DNA of 64,000 nucleotides. Origin: G963665925 sp963676345. GTDB taxonomy: Bacteria > Bacillota > Clostridia > Peptostreptococcales > Acidaminobacteraceae. The notes under the pieces were generated by a model, which saw only the letters and a list, made by a program, of their open reading frames with translations, was not told the origin of the DNA and searched no databases. Location: contig CAXXTS010000001.1 in NCBI GenBank assembly GCA_963676345.2, positions 1,089,136 to 1,153,135 of the forward strand, given 5' to 3'. Shown here piece by piece: positions 29,700 to 39,824 of the stretch. The position numbers and the translations under genes are program-made. Every line of letters begins with the position of its first letter. Position 1 is the first letter of the stretch.

Positions 29700-31460
29700 T
29701 TACATATCATATGGAATTATAACTCTAAACTCTGTTCCCTCACCATACTGTGACTTAACTTCAATCATACCTGCAAATGATAATACAACGTGCTTTACAA
29801 TTGCAAGTCCAAGTCCAGTTCCGCCAACATTGCGTGATCTAGCCTTATCCACTCTGTAAAAGCGTTCAAAGAGTCTGTCTATATGTTCTTCAGGAATGCC
29901 AATACCATCGTCTTTCACAGAAATAATGAGTTCATCTGAGTTGTTTTTAAGACGTACCCACACATTGCCATTGTCTGATGTATACTTAATACCATTATCA
30001 ATTAAGTTAATCAGCATTTGCTTGAACCAGCCTACATTTCCAAAAAGCTCGGCGCAGTCTTCGTCACAATTCAGCTCAATATTTACATTCTTTTTCTTGC
30101 CAATTTCCCGTAGCATATCGACGACATTTGCAGCTGCACTACACACATCAATTTGTGATTTTTCAATCATATTACTGCGCTTTTCAATATCTGAAAGAAC
30201 GAGTAAATCTTCTATTAAAGTGGACAGTCTGCCCGTTTCCATATCGATTATATCAAGAAATTTATCTCTTACCGTTACATTGTCCACTGCACCATTCTTA
30301 AGCGTTTCAACAAATCCACGTATGGATGTTAGTGGGGTTTTAAGTTCATGCGAAACATTTGCAACAAAATCTTTTCGCATAAACTCCAGCTTACGCATAT
30401 CAGTTACATCTGCAATGATGATGACAACCCCCATACGTTCATTTGCACGTTTTGAGCTGACCATCGGATTCGAGTACAAGTTCAAGATGCGATGGTCTGG
30501 ACGATACATCTCTATTTCAATGGCAGTCTGAATGTTGTCATCGAGCAGGGTCTGAATCTGTTCATCCAATTGATTGTTTCTAAATGCTTCTAAAATATGC
30601 TTGCCTTTTATCTCATCTTCTTTAAAGCCAAAGAGCATCTCTGCTGCTGGGTTAATAAACATGACATGCTTATTGTTATCTACTGCAATGACGCCATTGA
30701 GCATGCTTGAAAGTATTGCACTATTTTTGATGTTTTGATCTTTAATCTCCATAATTTTATTTCCGAGTTCTTTACTCATTTTATTGAAGTTCTCAGCCAA
30801 CTCACCGAGTTCATCATCCGAGTCATAGTAAATTCGGTTTCCAAAATTGCCACTTGCAATATCTTTCGACGCCCGCGTCATTTCCTGAATCGGATTGATG
30901 ATGATTTTTAAAAACCGCACACCCAGTAAAACTGCTACAACCAGCCCAAATGCTGCCGAAAGCAATATAATTCTAAAAAGATGATAGTTAAACGTTGATA
31001 TTTCTGTTAAAGGAACAGACATCCTAATGATATACTTCTCCCCATTATCGAACTCATGAGGGATAGCTACATAGTATAAATCCATTCGAATGGATTTAGA
31101 ATACCGCTGACTGACACCCACATAACCTTGCATGGCTTGTTGCACTTCAGGTCTGGAACCATGATTATCCAGCTCCTCTGGATCTGCTTCAGAGTCAACG
31201 ACCACTTCACCATCACCATCTATAATGGTGACCCGCGCATGAAAGTTCTTCGCCTCAGCTTTTACAACCTTGTCGATATCTTCAACATCTTCAATTAGGC
31301 TACTCTGCATAATGCCCCTGAGTAGATATGCATTGCTCAGAAGTCGATTTTCAACATTTTCAATGAAATCTCTTTGAAGGAGTGCATGTGCTAAAAGTCC
31401 AGTGGCTAAAATACCTATAATCATTAAGCTTATTAAGAGTATATTTATTCTTCTTCTCAT
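29700..31460 (-). CDS. phoR: Phosphate-sensing histidine kinase PhoR
   Basis: A 586-residue membrane kinase. TM1 spans about residues 7-29, with an extracellular sensor domain (30-160, containing 'VTIIDGDGEVVVDSEAD'), TM2 (about 163-185), HAMP, and a PAS domain ('NGVIAVDNNKHVMFINPAAEMLFG'). The phosphoacceptor His lies in VSHELKTPLTSIRG, and the ATPase has NLIDNGIKYT, DDGIGIP and GGTGLGLAIV. The layout matches Bacillus PhoR. It starts 8 bp after phoP, so the pair is co-transcribed. Its location next to pst supports the phosphate assignment. Confidence 0.88.
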   Translation of the reverse strand: MRRRINILLISLMIIGILATGLLAHALLQRDFIENVENRLLSNAYLLRGIMQSSLIEDVEDIDKVVKAEAKNFHARVTIIDGDGEVVVDSEADPEELDNHGSRPEVQQAMQGYVGVSQRYSKSIRMDLYYVAIPHEFDNGEKYIIRMSVPLTEISTFNYHLFRIILLSAAFGLVVAVLLGVRFLKIIINPIQEMTRASKDIASGNFGNRIYYDSDDELGELAENFNKMSKELGNKIMEIKDQNIKNSAILSSMLNGVIAVDNNKHVMFINPAAEMLFGFKEDEIKGKHILEAFRNNQLDEQIQTLLDDNIQTAIEIEMYRPDHRILNLYSNPMVSSKRANERMGVVIIIADVTDMRKLEFMRKDFVANVSHELKTPLTSIRGFVETLKNGAVDNVTVRDKFLDIIDMETGRLSTLIEDLLVLSDIEKRSNMIEKSQIDVCSAAANVVDMLREIGKKKNVNIELNCDEDCAELFGNVGWFKQMLINLIDNGIKYTSDNGNVWVRLKNNSDELIISVKDDGIGIPEEHIDRLFERFYRVDKARSRNVGGTGLGLAIVKHVVLSFAGMIEVKSQYGEGTEFRVIIPYDM

Positions 31461-31468
31461 AGGTCACA

Positions 31469-32161
31469 CTACTTCACTTTATAGCCGACACCGCGTACTG
31501 TTTCAATGTATTTCATATCTGTGTCACTTTCAATTTTGCTTCTAAGGTGACGTATATGTACATCTACAGTTCGAGTTTCGCCAAAGTAATCATATCCCCA
31601 GATTTCATCTAGCAAAAAGTTGCGTGACAAAACCTTTCCGCGGTTTTCAGCAAGAATCTTTAAGAGTTCAAATTCTTTCAGCGTCAATTGAAAAACTTCT
31701 TCTCCTCTAGTGACTTCATGTTTATCAATATCAATTGTTAAGTCTTCAATAATAATTTTGCCTGTTTCTTTAAATGGCTGGGTATTTTGATATCTACGTA
31801 AGATCACCTTAATACGTGTTAGCAGTTCACGTATACTGAACGGTTTAGTAATGTAGTCATCTGCACCAATTTCAAGACCAATAATTTTATCTGTTTCACT
31901 GCTTTTTGCTGTGAGCATAATAATCGGAATTTGTTTCAAATCCCTATTGTTCTTAATTCGGTTGCAGACATCAATACCGTCGACTTCCGGAAGCATGAGA
32001 TCCAGCAAAACCAAATCTGGTTTTTCCATTTCAACACGCTTTATTCCATCGCGACCGTTAAATGCATAAGAAACCTTGTATCCATTACTCTCTAAGTTAA
32101 ACTTGATAAGCTCAACAATATGTTCCTCATCCTCTATGATTAATATATGTGGCTGAGACAT
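31469..32161 (-). CDS. phoP: Phosphate response regulator PhoP (OmpR family)
   Basis: A 230-residue response regulator. The receiver domain has the acidic pocket EDE (residues 10-12), the phosphoacceptor D54 (LLDLMLPEVDG), and TAK. The C-terminal winged helix ends in 'RTVDVHIRHLRSKIESD...YIETVRGVGYKVK', typical of PhoB/PhoP. AAGGAGG precedes the ATG. Upstream, TATAAT (32207-32212) has one TTAACA-like half box (32222-32227) but no array, so autoregulation is possible but not clear. Confidence 0.9.
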   Translation of the reverse strand: MSQPHILIIEDEEHIVELIKFNLESNGYKVSYAFNGRDGIKRVEMEKPDLVLLDLMLPEVDGIDVCNRIKNNRDLKQIPIIMLTAKSSETDKIIGLEIGADDYITKPFSIRELLTRIKVILRRYQNTQPFKETGKIIIEDLTIDIDKHEVTRGEEVFQLTLKEFELLKILAENRGKVLSRNFLLDEIWGYDYFGETRTVDVHIRHLRSKIESDTDMKYIETVRGVGYKVK

Positions 32162-32405
32162 GCGTTTCCTCCTTATATTTTATATCCCCGGTTGAATCTC
32201 TATACAATTATAAATGACTATTGTTAAGTCCGTATTAATTCAAGCAATAAAAATTAAATCTTGTCCTATACTTTCATTCGACCTTTGATGCGATATCCCT
32301 CTATTGCTAGACACTTCCATATATTTAAACCTTCTTTCTATTACTATTTATGGATACCTATGGCTCAATTATTCATGAAAATGCAATATTAGCTGAATGT
32401 AGACA

Positions 32406-32460
32406 TAAAGAAGGAGCATCTCAATTGTATTAGCACAAAATTGAGATGCTCCTTCTTTAT
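32406..32460. terminator. Long bidirectional terminator between the MCP gene and phoP
   Basis: AAAGAAGGAGCATCTCAATT pairs with AATTGAGATGCTCCTTCTTT across a loop of about 12 nt; T-rich flanks lie on both sides. It follows the chemoreceptor gene at 32553. The rest of the gap to phoP holds its promoter. Confidence 0.85.
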
Positions 32461-32552
32461 TTCCGCACTGCCTTGTCTCTTCAAAAAAAGACTTCCTATT
32501 TAATAGCAGAAAGTCTAAATAGTGGACTTAATAAAAATGTGCGCATATATTA

Positions 32553-34121
32553 TTAAAAGTTCTTTATGGTCTCAACTGAGAGTCCAACTTGATAGCAACG
32601 CTTATCTCGCCCAAGTATTGCAAGAAACTTGAAAAGCTTGCCGTCTTCTACACGGTGTTTGATGGGTGTCGTAATGTAATCCGTCTTTCCTGCAATGAGT
32701 GGTTTATAAGATGGGTCAATTTCATACAGATTAAGACCAATGGTTTCACGCTCATTGCAATAAGCTACTTCGCCACTATGGCTTGTAACATAGATCACAT
32801 CTACATCGTATGCTTTTGTCATTTGGTCTAACTTTTCATTAGATATGCTCGTGTCATAGAGTTCATCTTCTATAGCTCTTACATCGCGTAGCATTTTCCC
32901 GCGCATGACCTTGTTGGCTACAAACTGAAGCAACTCGTCTGCATTCCTTTTTAAATGCTGTGTTTGAAGCTCCAGATTTTCTGTTTCGCTGTTTTGTACA
33001 ATAACTTGGGACGTCGCCTCTTGCATTCTAGAGGTAATTTCTTCAGAAAACTTGGTGACTTCAATAATCTTTTCTGATATGTGTTGACCATCTTGTGCCA
33101 CAGCCTGTATTGCTGTGTTCATTTCTTCAATATACTGCTTGCTGGTCTCTAGGTCATTTTGAATTTCCTTAAACTCACCGATCGTGCTTTCCACAACGCC
33201 GAAGCCGTTCTCAATATAGGCCTGATCAGACTCAACTGAGTCCTTAATCGCCCCTAAGCCTTTCTGGAAACTCTCGATGGTTTCATAGATTTTTGAAGAA
33301 GCCTCATTTGTTTCACTAGACAGCTTGGAAATTTCAGTGGCAACAATAGCAAACCCGCGCCCATGCTCTCCCGCTCTTGCAGCTTCAATAGATGCATTTA
33401 GTGCCAGCAAGTTTGTTTGCTCAGCTATTGAACTTACCAGTCCATTTAGCTCAATAACTTCCTGTGACTGTTCATTTAATGCTTCTACACTTCTTGCAAT
33501 TTCAGTAATGAGCTTCTTCGTATGCTTCATAATCTCAAGAATTGATGCAGTTGACTCAATACTTGATTTAGTAGATTGAATTGTACGTGTTGAGTATGCA
33601 TAGGTGTCTTGCATACCAGATTCCATTACTTTTAGAGCCTTAACGATACGTTCTATTTCATCTTTTGATACACGTAACATTTCAAATTGATGTTGCGAGT
33701 TCTCACTCGTTGCTTCAGTTGAACGCGTAATCGCTTCCATGGCTGTGTTAAATTGTCCAACAATGACTTCTAATTGATCACTGATATCCGAGATTTCAGT
33801 AGATATTCCAACTTGATCCTTAAAATTTGCTTTGAGTGTTTTGACCATTTCTTTTAAATCCGATTCGAGACTTGCGAACATAAAGGTTGCACTTTGGCCA
33901 TCTACCAAAGATAAGTCATTATTATTCACCTGATGAACAATTGTTTCGACCTTCTCAAACTCTACCTTAACACGCTTATAAAGCAATAGTATAAGTAATA
34001 CTGAGACAAGTCCTCCAATCAGCCCCGCCAAAACAATGTGGTTAAAAACAACCATGCCCCCAGTGGTTGCTGCAATTGAAACAGCTGCTACGAATAGCAT
34101 ACTGGACAGTACTTTCCCCAT
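32553..34121 (-). CDS. Chemotaxis receptor-like protein with C-terminal sensor domain
   Basis: A 522-residue protein. Two hydrophobic segments close together (about residues 6-22 and 28-48) form a membrane hairpin with almost no extracellular part. A signalling domain follows, with [29 protein letters not shown] at the tip. After the coiled coil, about residues 405-522 make a separate globular domain ('YDVDVIYVTSHSGEVAYCNERETIGLNLYEIDPSYK...FLAILGRDKRCYQVGL') resembling a PAS/Cache-type sensor, here cytoplasmic and C-terminal, an inverted order for a receptor. There is no obvious HAMP. GGAGGG precedes the ATG. It is not part of a che operon. Confidence 0.82.
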   Translation of the reverse strand: MGKVLSSMLFVAAVSIAATTGGMVVFNHIVLAGLIGGLVSVLLILLLYKRVKVEFEKVETIVHQVNNNDLSLVDGQSATFMFASLESDLKEMVKTLKANFKDQVGISTEISDISDQLEVIVGQFNTAMEAITRSTEATSENSQHQFEMLRVSKDEIERIVKALKVMESGMQDTYAYSTRTIQSTKSSIESTASILEIMKHTKKLITEIARSVEALNEQSQEVIELNGLVSSIAEQTNLLALNASIEAARAGEHGRGFAIVATEISKLSSETNEASSKIYETIESFQKGLGAIKDSVESDQAYIENGFGVVESTIGEFKEIQNDLETSKQYIEEMNTAIQAVAQDGQHISEKIIEVTKFSEEITSRMQEATSQVIVQNSETENLELQTQHLKRNADELLQFVANKVMRGKMLRDVRAIEDELYDTSISNEKLDQMTKAYDVDVIYVTSHSGEVAYCNERETIGLNLYEIDPSYKPLIAGKTDYITTPIKHRVEDGKLFKFLAILGRDKRCYQVGLSVETIKNF

Positions 34122-34270
34122 ATTATCCCTCCTTTTAAAACAAATACAACAAACGATACTTCCCCATTAGATTCGATTATTCCATACCAAATACATTAAT
34201 CCTTTATTGAAAATATACAAAATGCGTCTTACCAAATCGTAAATAGCGTATTTCCAGATCCTATAATTGA

Positions 34271-34335
34271 AAAACCCAGGTATGCTCAACGACTTTTCAC
34301 CGCAATACTGTGAAAAGCAGTTAAACACATCTGGG
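34271..34335 (-). terminator. Terminator of the HD-GYP gene
   Basis: On the minus strand CCCAGATGTG pairs with CATACCTGGG (one mismatch), with an inner CTTTTCAC/GTGAAAAG stem, followed by TTTTT. Confidence 0.75.
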
Positions 34336-34352
34336 ATAAAATTTCATTCAAC

Positions 34353-35417
34353 TTAAACCTGATGCAATACGTCTACAACCTGTATATCCGGGTCCTTGAT
34401 CAAGTTTATAAAACCACTGTTCGTTTTTACAAGTGGACGTGTAGGATGCTTCTTGTCGATGAATATAATTTCACCTTCATCGCCATTGCTAAGCTTGGCA
34501 ACATTGCCGACAAAATACTGAACAATATTTGATACAAACACGTTACTATAGAATGTATCAAGAGAACCAAAGGACTTCTCTCTTATTTTTCCGGCTACAT
34601 AGAAGGGACTATCCTTTTTTCTGTAAACACGATCAGATGTCATTGCGCTATATATGTCCGCAATTGCAACAATACGTGCATAAGGATGAATATGCGTTCC
34701 CGCCAAGCCATTGGGGTATCCACTCCCATCACTTCGCTCATGATGCTGCAAAACACCCGAGAGTACGGTATCATTAAACTGCTTTGTATTGGCAAGAAGT
34801 ACATAGCCTAAAGTTGGATGATTGCGCATCACTTTAAACTCTTCATCTGTCAGTTTATCCGGCTTATTTAAAATTTCATCGGGAATATTGCACTTGCCTA
34901 CATCATGCAAGAGACCTGCAATAGACAAATCTTTCAACTCTTCTGGTTCAAGTCCAAGCCAATTGCCAATCAGTGCTGAATACAAGCTCACTTGAACAGA
35001 ATGTTCAAACGTGTATTCATCGCTCTGACGAATTTGCCATATCTTTTGTGCTATATCTGTTCCAGACTCAATTTCATCTAGCAAAGGTGCTACGACATGC
35101 ATTACATCATCATAGAGAACTTTTCCACCGACTGTCGCCGTTTTAAATATTGATTTAAAGCGAGTCACTGCCCCGGTATAGGCTTCAGTGAACTTCTTTT
35201 CAGTATTCTTTTGAATTTCTGATTTTTCAACTTCTTTTGGAACATCATCGAAAGACTTAATTTTAACATCAACAATGCCTGACTCATATTTCAAATACTC
35301 AACATGAGATTCCTTAAGCACTGCACCATCGGAAATAATTAGGACACCATTGATATCATATATGTCTTCATTTATAATCATGCCCTTTTCAACAAGGTCA
35401 ACATTGATACTTTTCAT
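34353..35417 (-). CDS. HD-GYP domain c-di-GMP phosphodiesterase
   Basis: A 354-residue cytoplasmic protein. After an N-terminal module of about 130 residues comes an HD-GYP domain with HSVQVS, LLHDVGK (HD), [14 protein letters not shown] (the HHExxDGxGYP signature) and IADIYSAM, all metal and substrate residues being present, so it is probably active in hydrolysing c-di-GMP. I prefer ATG 35417 to ATG 35423, because AGGAG at 35427-35431 is then 9 nt away rather than 3. An extended -10 (TATGCTATAAT) lies upstream. The partial gene at 1-429 appears paralogous. Confidence 0.9.
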   Translation of the reverse strand: MKSINVDLVEKGMIINEDIYDINGVLIISDGAVLKESHVEYLKYESGIVDVKIKSFDDVPKEVEKSEIQKNTEKKFTEAYTGAVTRFKSIFKTATVGGKVLYDDVMHVVAPLLDEIESGTDIAQKIWQIRQSDEYTFEHSVQVSLYSALIGNWLGLEPEELKDLSIAGLLHDVGKCNIPDEILNKPDKLTDEEFKVMRNHPTLGYVLLANTKQFNDTVLSGVLQHHERSDGSGYPNGLAGTHIHPYARIVAIADIYSAMTSDRVYRKKDSPFYVAGKIREKSFGSLDTFYSNVFVSNIVQYFVGNVAKLSNGDEGEIIFIDKKHPTRPLVKTNSGFINLIKDPDIQVVDVLHQV

Positions 35418-35598
35418 GAACATTCGCTCCTAATATAAATTCAACTCTTATAATTATAGCATACAATATTCAACTTACTGCCCAAAAGTCCTAGGAAATA
35501 TGTCAGTAGACCCTATTTTTTAGTTTCACCTGTACTGTAAAAGTAAATCATTTAAGTTTGCATCGCGATATTGTCACCTTGGCAAGAATTAGAAATTA

Positions 35599-35627
35599 TT
35601 TACATTGCATTCAGAGCATGTTATAAT
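35599..35627 (+). promoter_or_regulatory. Sigma-A promoter of the XRE-TPR gene
   Basis: TTTACA (35599-35604), a 17-nt spacer and TATAAT (35622-35627). It gives a leader of about 195 nt in which CCTTGTGGG (35667-35675) can pair with CCCCAAGG near 35712-35719. Confidence 0.7.
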
Positions 35628-35829
35628 TGTGGTGTTTTTAGAAGGGATGAGTTGATATAAGTTTACCTTGTGGGAAATGCTTCATCATCCTGACTATTAC
35701 AAGCTTTCTACCCCAAGGAAAGTGTACGATAAGATTATATTACATATTGTTAATATTTAGTCAAACTCCCTAGCTTGCGTAAGCGCGCGTTCCATAAAGG
35801 AATTAGGCAGTGTGAAAGGGGTCATCATT

Positions 35830-37161
35830 ATGCAAACAGTAGGATTAACGATTGGCCAGAGAATTAGAATGGTCCGGAAGTACCTCGGTGTAAAGCAATA
35901 CGAAATTACCAGTGGGAAAATTACCCGAAACTTGATCAGTGCTATTGAAAATGACAAAGTAAGATTAACACCTGAGAATGCTCGTCTCATTTATGATAAC
36001 TTAAATCGATTTGCAAAGGAGAAAAATCTCGATATCGATTTAGACTTGAGTGAAATACTAGGCAGTGAACCTGATTTCCAAGCTGAACTGCAGGCAGACC
36101 ATTACATAGACCAACTAAAACGGTCAATTAGAACACATAACATACCTACTTATGAAAAGATTCATGAAATCGAAGACTTCTTATATGCTTGGGATATTCC
36201 TGTTAAGAAAGCTGAAGTCTATTCGCTCTTTGCAGAAATCTATGGTTTGAAAAACGATAGACTCAAAGAGCTGTTCTACTATACAAAAGCATTTGAACTG
36301 TACTCTGTTGAAAAATACTTCAACTCTCTACCTAGAATTGCATCACGTATTACGGAGTGTTCTGATACACTTAACTCACCTGAGATTGGTATGCGTTTTT
36401 GTGAACTGGCTATCTCAAAAGAGCCTACAGCTTCAAGACGCGACATGTATACGCTCTATATGAAGAGTGCTCTGAGCAATAGTAAGCTTGGAAATCACGA
36501 CCGCGCAATCAAGAATATCGATGTTTGTATAGACCGATATACAGATGATCTTGGCGCTGATTACTATCAAGCTGTTCAGGCAAAGGCAAAATGTCATTCT
36601 GAAAACCTATGTCTCATGGAAGCAATTCAGTATTATACCCATGCAACAAACGGATTTTATCGCCTTGACTATATTCGCGAAGGTATTGAAAGTACGATTC
36701 CAGTTATAACACTGCTTTATACTCAAGACAAGGAAAGCAATGCAACACGCATACATACACTTATTCAAGAGCTGAACAACAAGCTAAAAGAACTTCAATC
36801 CGTTCCTGTACCGCTTCAGATGCACCTTGCTGAAATGTATACACAGCTCAATCTTTCTGATAACGCACTCTCTATATACAATACTGTACTTGGTGATCAG
36901 GAAATCCTTTCCTCGGATGAAAAGGTAAATGTACTCCATGCGTCTTTTAATCTTTATAAAATCACACACCATATGTCAAAGTGGTTGGGATACTATAAAG
37001 CTGCTCATCTGGAGCTTAAAAAATTAAACAATACGCAGCAAAGACAGCTCGCTACTTGTCTAACGCATTCTCTAAAATACCTTATTGAAACTCAAAACTT
37101 TGATTTTGCAAAGCAAATTACGCACGACTTAGCCGCACTGGCTCAAACGGTGAAATCCTAG
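35830..37161 (+). CDS. XRE-type HTH regulator with TPR repeats (RRNPP-like layout)
   Basis: A 443-residue protein. An N-terminal helix-turn-helix (IGQRIRMVRKYLGVKQYEITSGKITRNLISAIENDKVRLTPENAR) is followed by tetratricopeptide-like helices to the C-terminus, the layout of PlcR/Rgg-type regulators that bind short peptides. I use ATG 35830, preceded by AAAGGGG at 8 nt; GTG 35812 is in frame but has no site. No small pheromone-like ORF is evident next to it, so a peptide ligand is not supported. It is monocistronic with its own promoter and terminator. Confidence 0.82.
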   Translation: MQTVGLTIGQRIRMVRKYLGVKQYEITSGKITRNLISAIENDKVRLTPENARLIYDNLNRFAKEKNLDIDLDLSEILGSEPDFQAELQADHYIDQLKRSIRTHNIPTYEKIHEIEDFLYAWDIPVKKAEVYSLFAEIYGLKNDRLKELFYYTKAFELYSVEKYFNSLPRIASRITECSDTLNSPEIGMRFCELAISKEPTASRRDMYTLYMKSALSNSKLGNHDRAIKNIDVCIDRYTDDLGADYYQAVQAKAKCHSENLCLMEAIQYYTHATNGFYRLDYIREGIESTIPVITLLYTQDKESNATRIHTLIQELNNKLKELQSVPVPLQMHLAEMYTQLNLSDNALSIYNTVLGDQEILSSDEKVNVLHASFNLYKITHHMSKWLGYYKAAHLELKKLNNTQQRQLATCLTHSLKYLIETQNFDFAKQITHDLAALAQTVKS

Positions 37162-37184
37162 CTAACAATCTTATAGGCAAACTA

Positions 37185-37217
37185 AAAGCACCTCGATAAT
37201 CGAGGTGCTTTTTTATG
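37185..37217 (+). terminator. Terminator of the XRE-TPR gene
   Basis: AAGCACCTCGA and TCGAGGTGCTT arms with TTTTTT on the plus strand; it can also act weakly in the other direction. Confidence 0.88.
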
Positions 37218-37295
37218 GTATATTTAGATTTATTGCCTACCATCTACAATAGAAAAACAAATAATGTTCTTTCATTTCTCAGTATCAAGACGCTT

Positions 37296-38033
37296 CTACT
37301 TTTTCAATCTTACGTAAACAGCTTTGGCAGGTGAATTGTCATTCGATCTTTCATCAATCTGGAATAACTTTGTTGCCTTCATAAGCTCATACAGCTTTTT
37401 ATACCCAAAGTTCCTTGGGTCAAAGTCCGGTGCCTTATTTGCGATATTTTGACCAACGCTCCCAAGATGCGACCAGCCATTTTCATTTGCAGATGCTTCA
37501 ACAGCACTTACAAGAAGACTCACCAGTTTTTTATTACTTTGTAGCTGTTTCATGGCAACAGGATATCTCACATGATTCTTTTCATCTTTCATAAGAATTT
37601 CTGTGAATATGAACTTATCACAAGCCCCTACGAATGCCTTAGGGGTTTTACTTTCTCCAAATCCGTAAACCAGCATGCCAGACTCTCGCAGACGAAGACA
37701 TAAACGTGTAAAATCAGAATCGCTGGATACAATGCAAAATCCATCCAGTTTCTCTGTGTAAAGCAAATCCATAGCATCAATTATAAGCGCACTATCTGTC
37801 GAATTTTTCCCAGATGTATAGCTAAACTGCTGCACTGGATTTAAAGCATTCTCAAGGAGCACTTCTTTCCACCCTAAAAGATTGGGACTTGTCCAGTCAC
37901 CATAAACACGTTTCACACTAGCAATTCCATATTTTGCAATTTCATCTAGCAGCCCTTCAATAATTTTAGGCGATGCATTATCAGCATCAATCAGAACTGC
38001 AAGTTTCTTCTGGGTCGTGCCATTCTCTTTCAT
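37296..38033 (-). CDS. NYN-domain (LabA-like) protein with C-terminal OST-HTH/LOTUS-like domain
   Basis: A 245-residue protein. The N-terminal PIN-like NYN fold has the acidic residues in VLIDADNA, STDSALIIDAMDLLY and VSSDSDFTRL, a set consistent with a metal-dependent RNase. After a linker, about residues 165-245 ('SLLVSAVEASANENGWSHLGSVGQNI...FDPRNFGYKKLYELMKAT') resemble the OST-HTH/LOTUS RNA-binding domain, often paired with NYN. I chose ATG 38033, with GAGG 7 nt upstream, over the longer frame from 38129. The cellular RNA target is unknown. Confidence 0.82.
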   Translation of the reverse strand: MKENGTTQKKLAVLIDADNASPKIIEGLLDEIAKYGIASVKRVYGDWTSPNLLGWKEVLLENALNPVQQFSYTSGKNSTDSALIIDAMDLLYTEKLDGFCIVSSDSDFTRLCLRLRESGMLVYGFGESKTPKAFVGACDKFIFTEILMKDEKNHVRYPVAMKQLQSNKKLVSLLVSAVEASANENGWSHLGSVGQNIANKAPDFDPRNFGYKKLYELMKATKLFQIDERSNDNSPAKAVYVRLKK

Positions 38034-38559
38034 CATTACACCTCTTCGCCTTACATAGTCTCCATCGTATTTAATTCTATCACATCCCTCATTGGTTTTA
38101 AACGGAAAAAGGTCATTGAATATAGTCAAATTTATACAAATTTATTTTGATTACAAACTTTGAATATGGTAATTTCCTTCATGTATGCCGAACCAACTTG
38201 ATTTTGCGCATATCACTACGCATACGATACATCTATGCAGTAGAAAATGATTTAATTATTCTAAGACAATTTTGGCTTCTTCCTAAAAGCTGCCTTAGTG
38301 AATTTAAGAAAGGCGCGAGCAAGTCTCTGTTGCTTGCCACTGATGGTTACAACATTATGGTGCAAACTAAGGGTCTCTCTTTCCCCTGGTCGCGACAAAT
38401 AGGTACATTAATAGGGTGCTCTGTATTTATAGGTGCATTTCTTTGCCCTTTTCGCAAACTACAAAGACTTGTGAACACACCCAGGTTCACAAGTCTTCTG
38501 ACAGAATACATTCGAAATTATCTAATTTAGCAATTTACCTCTAAATGTTTATAGGACCC
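38034..38559. other. Gene-poor spacer with hairpins
   Basis: A 127-codon plus-strand frame (38147-38530) has no ribosome site and an unconvincing composition, so I do not call it a gene. There is a 13-bp hairpin (AAGACTTGTGAAC with GTTCACAAGTCTT, 38464-38497), possibly the end of the ssb transcript, and a hairpin near 38312-38340 (GAGCAAG with CTTGC). Confidence 0.35.
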
Positions 38560-38970
38560 CTAAAAAGGAATGGACGTTGTCTCATTTTCAACTTCACCTA
38601 CAGGTGAGTCTCTCAGTTCATGGTCGTTTTTTTGAGGTGGCTGTATAAACCGGACTGATGACGCCGTAATATCTGTTGTGTAAATTTTTGTACCATCCTC
38701 TTTGACATAAGACCCTGTCGTAACGCGGCCTGTTATGCCAACTAAATGGCCTTTTTTCAGATATGAATTTGCGCTTTCAGCCAGTCTGTCCCAAACAATA
38801 ATTCTCGGAAAGTCTGCAGTGCTTTTTCCTTCCGAAGTCATTTGTTCTTTTTTTGCTTGGGAAATCCGTTTGTCTACTGCAATGCTAAACTTAGAAATGC
38901 TCGTCCCATCATTTGTGCTTCCTATTTCCGGATCTGCTGTTAACCTGCCTATTAAATTCACTGAATTCAT
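38560..38970 (-). CDS. ssb: Single-stranded DNA-binding protein
   Basis: A 136-residue OB-fold protein: '[17 protein letters not shown]', '[11 protein letters not shown]', '[35 protein letters not shown]'. It ends in TSIPF, a variant of the DDIPF tip that recruits partner proteins. ATG 38970 is placed 6 nt after GGAGG. It stands alone rather than between rpsF and rpsR, so it may be a second SSB rather than the housekeeping copy; this is inferred. It is divergent from deoD. Confidence 0.9.
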   Translation of the reverse strand: MNSVNLIGRLTADPEIGSTNDGTSISKFSIAVDKRISQAKKEQMTSEGKSTADFPRIIVWDRLAESANSYLKKGHLVGITGRVTTGSYVKEDGTKIYTTDITASSVRFIQPPQKNDHELRDSPVGEVENETTSIPF

Positions 38971-39070
38971 CACATGCCTCCTCTTCTTTATGGTATTATT
39001 TTACACTATTTTACATTATTTGTAAACTATTTTTCTTTTATTTTCCTTTATTATTGATATTCTTGAAATA

Positions 39071-39079
39071 TGCTATAAT
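39071..39079 (+). promoter_or_regulatory. Extended -10 element of deoD
   Basis: TGCTATAAT, an extended -10 motif about 35 nt before the deoD ATG; no good -35 is visible. Confidence 0.45.
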
Positions 39080-39113
39080 AAAAATGACTCAATCAATGAA
39101 GGGAGGAACTGAG

Positions 39114-39812
39114 ATGAGTACACATATTGGCGCTCCAAACGGTGCTATTGCCGAAACGGTATTGCTACCTGGTGATCCGATGCGCGCAAAGTTCATTGCA
39201 GAAACATTTCTAGAAAATCCAGACTGTTACAACACCGTTCGAGGCATGTACGGCTATACTGGCACTTATAATGGAAAGCGTGTTTCTGTTCAAGGAACAG
39301 GTATGGGGACACCGTCCCTGTCTATTTATGTAAATGAACTCATTCAATTTTATGGCTGCAAGCAGCTTATTCGTGTTGGCTCAGCAGGTGCCATTCAAGA
39401 CCATGTAAACGTTCGCGACGTGGTTCTTGCTTCAGGCGCATGCTCTGATTCTGCGATGAACCGCCTCATGTTCAACAACATGGATTATGCTCCAATTGCA
39501 AGCTTTGACTTGCTTTCCAAAGCATATGCGGCTTCAAAGGCACTGGGTATTGATCCCCATGTTGGAAACATACTCACAACAGATTCATTTTACAATGGCA
39601 GACCCAACCCGCTTGATGTCTGGGTGGAACATGGTGTTCTAGCTGTTGAAATGGAGTCATCTGCACTCTACACGATTGCTGCAAAATTCGGCGTAAAAGC
39701 TTTGTCTGTTCTGACAATTAGCGATCATATTTTCAAGCAAGTTGAAACATCCTCAGAAGAGCGTGAAAAGACGTTTACTGATATGATGAAAATCGCTTTA
39801 GAACTGGCATAA
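39114..39812 (+). CDS. deoD: Purine nucleoside phosphorylase, DeoD type
   Basis: A 232-residue hexameric-type phosphorylase splitting purine (deoxy)nucleosides with phosphate. Visible sites are GDPMRAK (phosphate), [16 protein letters not shown] (ribose) and the purine-site Asp in LTISDH. The start is ATG 39114 with GGGAGG upstream; the frame is open further left but that part overlaps the ssb region on the other strand. The TM1266-like gene follows 12 bp later, so they are likely co-transcribed. Confidence 0.94.
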   Translation: MSTHIGAPNGAIAETVLLPGDPMRAKFIAETFLENPDCYNTVRGMYGYTGTYNGKRVSVQGTGMGTPSLSIYVNELIQFYGCKQLIRVGSAGAIQDHVNVRDVVLASGACSDSAMNRLMFNNMDYAPIASFDLLSKAYAASKALGIDPHVGNILTTDSFYNGRPNPLDVWVEHGVLAVEMESSALYTIAAKFGVKALSVLTISDHIFKQVETSSEEREKTFTDMMKIALELA

Positions 39813-39824
39813 CGGAGGTCTTGA

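Noticed and set aside
29896..30531. 211-codon open frame opposite phoR
   Set aside because: Antisense shadow of the histidine kinase gene; Ser/Ile-rich translation typical of reverse-strand frames.
38300..38420. Cobalamin riboswitch, because of a GCCACTG block
   Set aside because: The preceding and following conserved boxes of that class are absent; a chance match.
38147..38530. 127-codon plus-strand open frame between the NYN gene and ssb
   Set aside because: No ribosome site, unusual composition, no recognisable fold; hairpins explain part of the region better.
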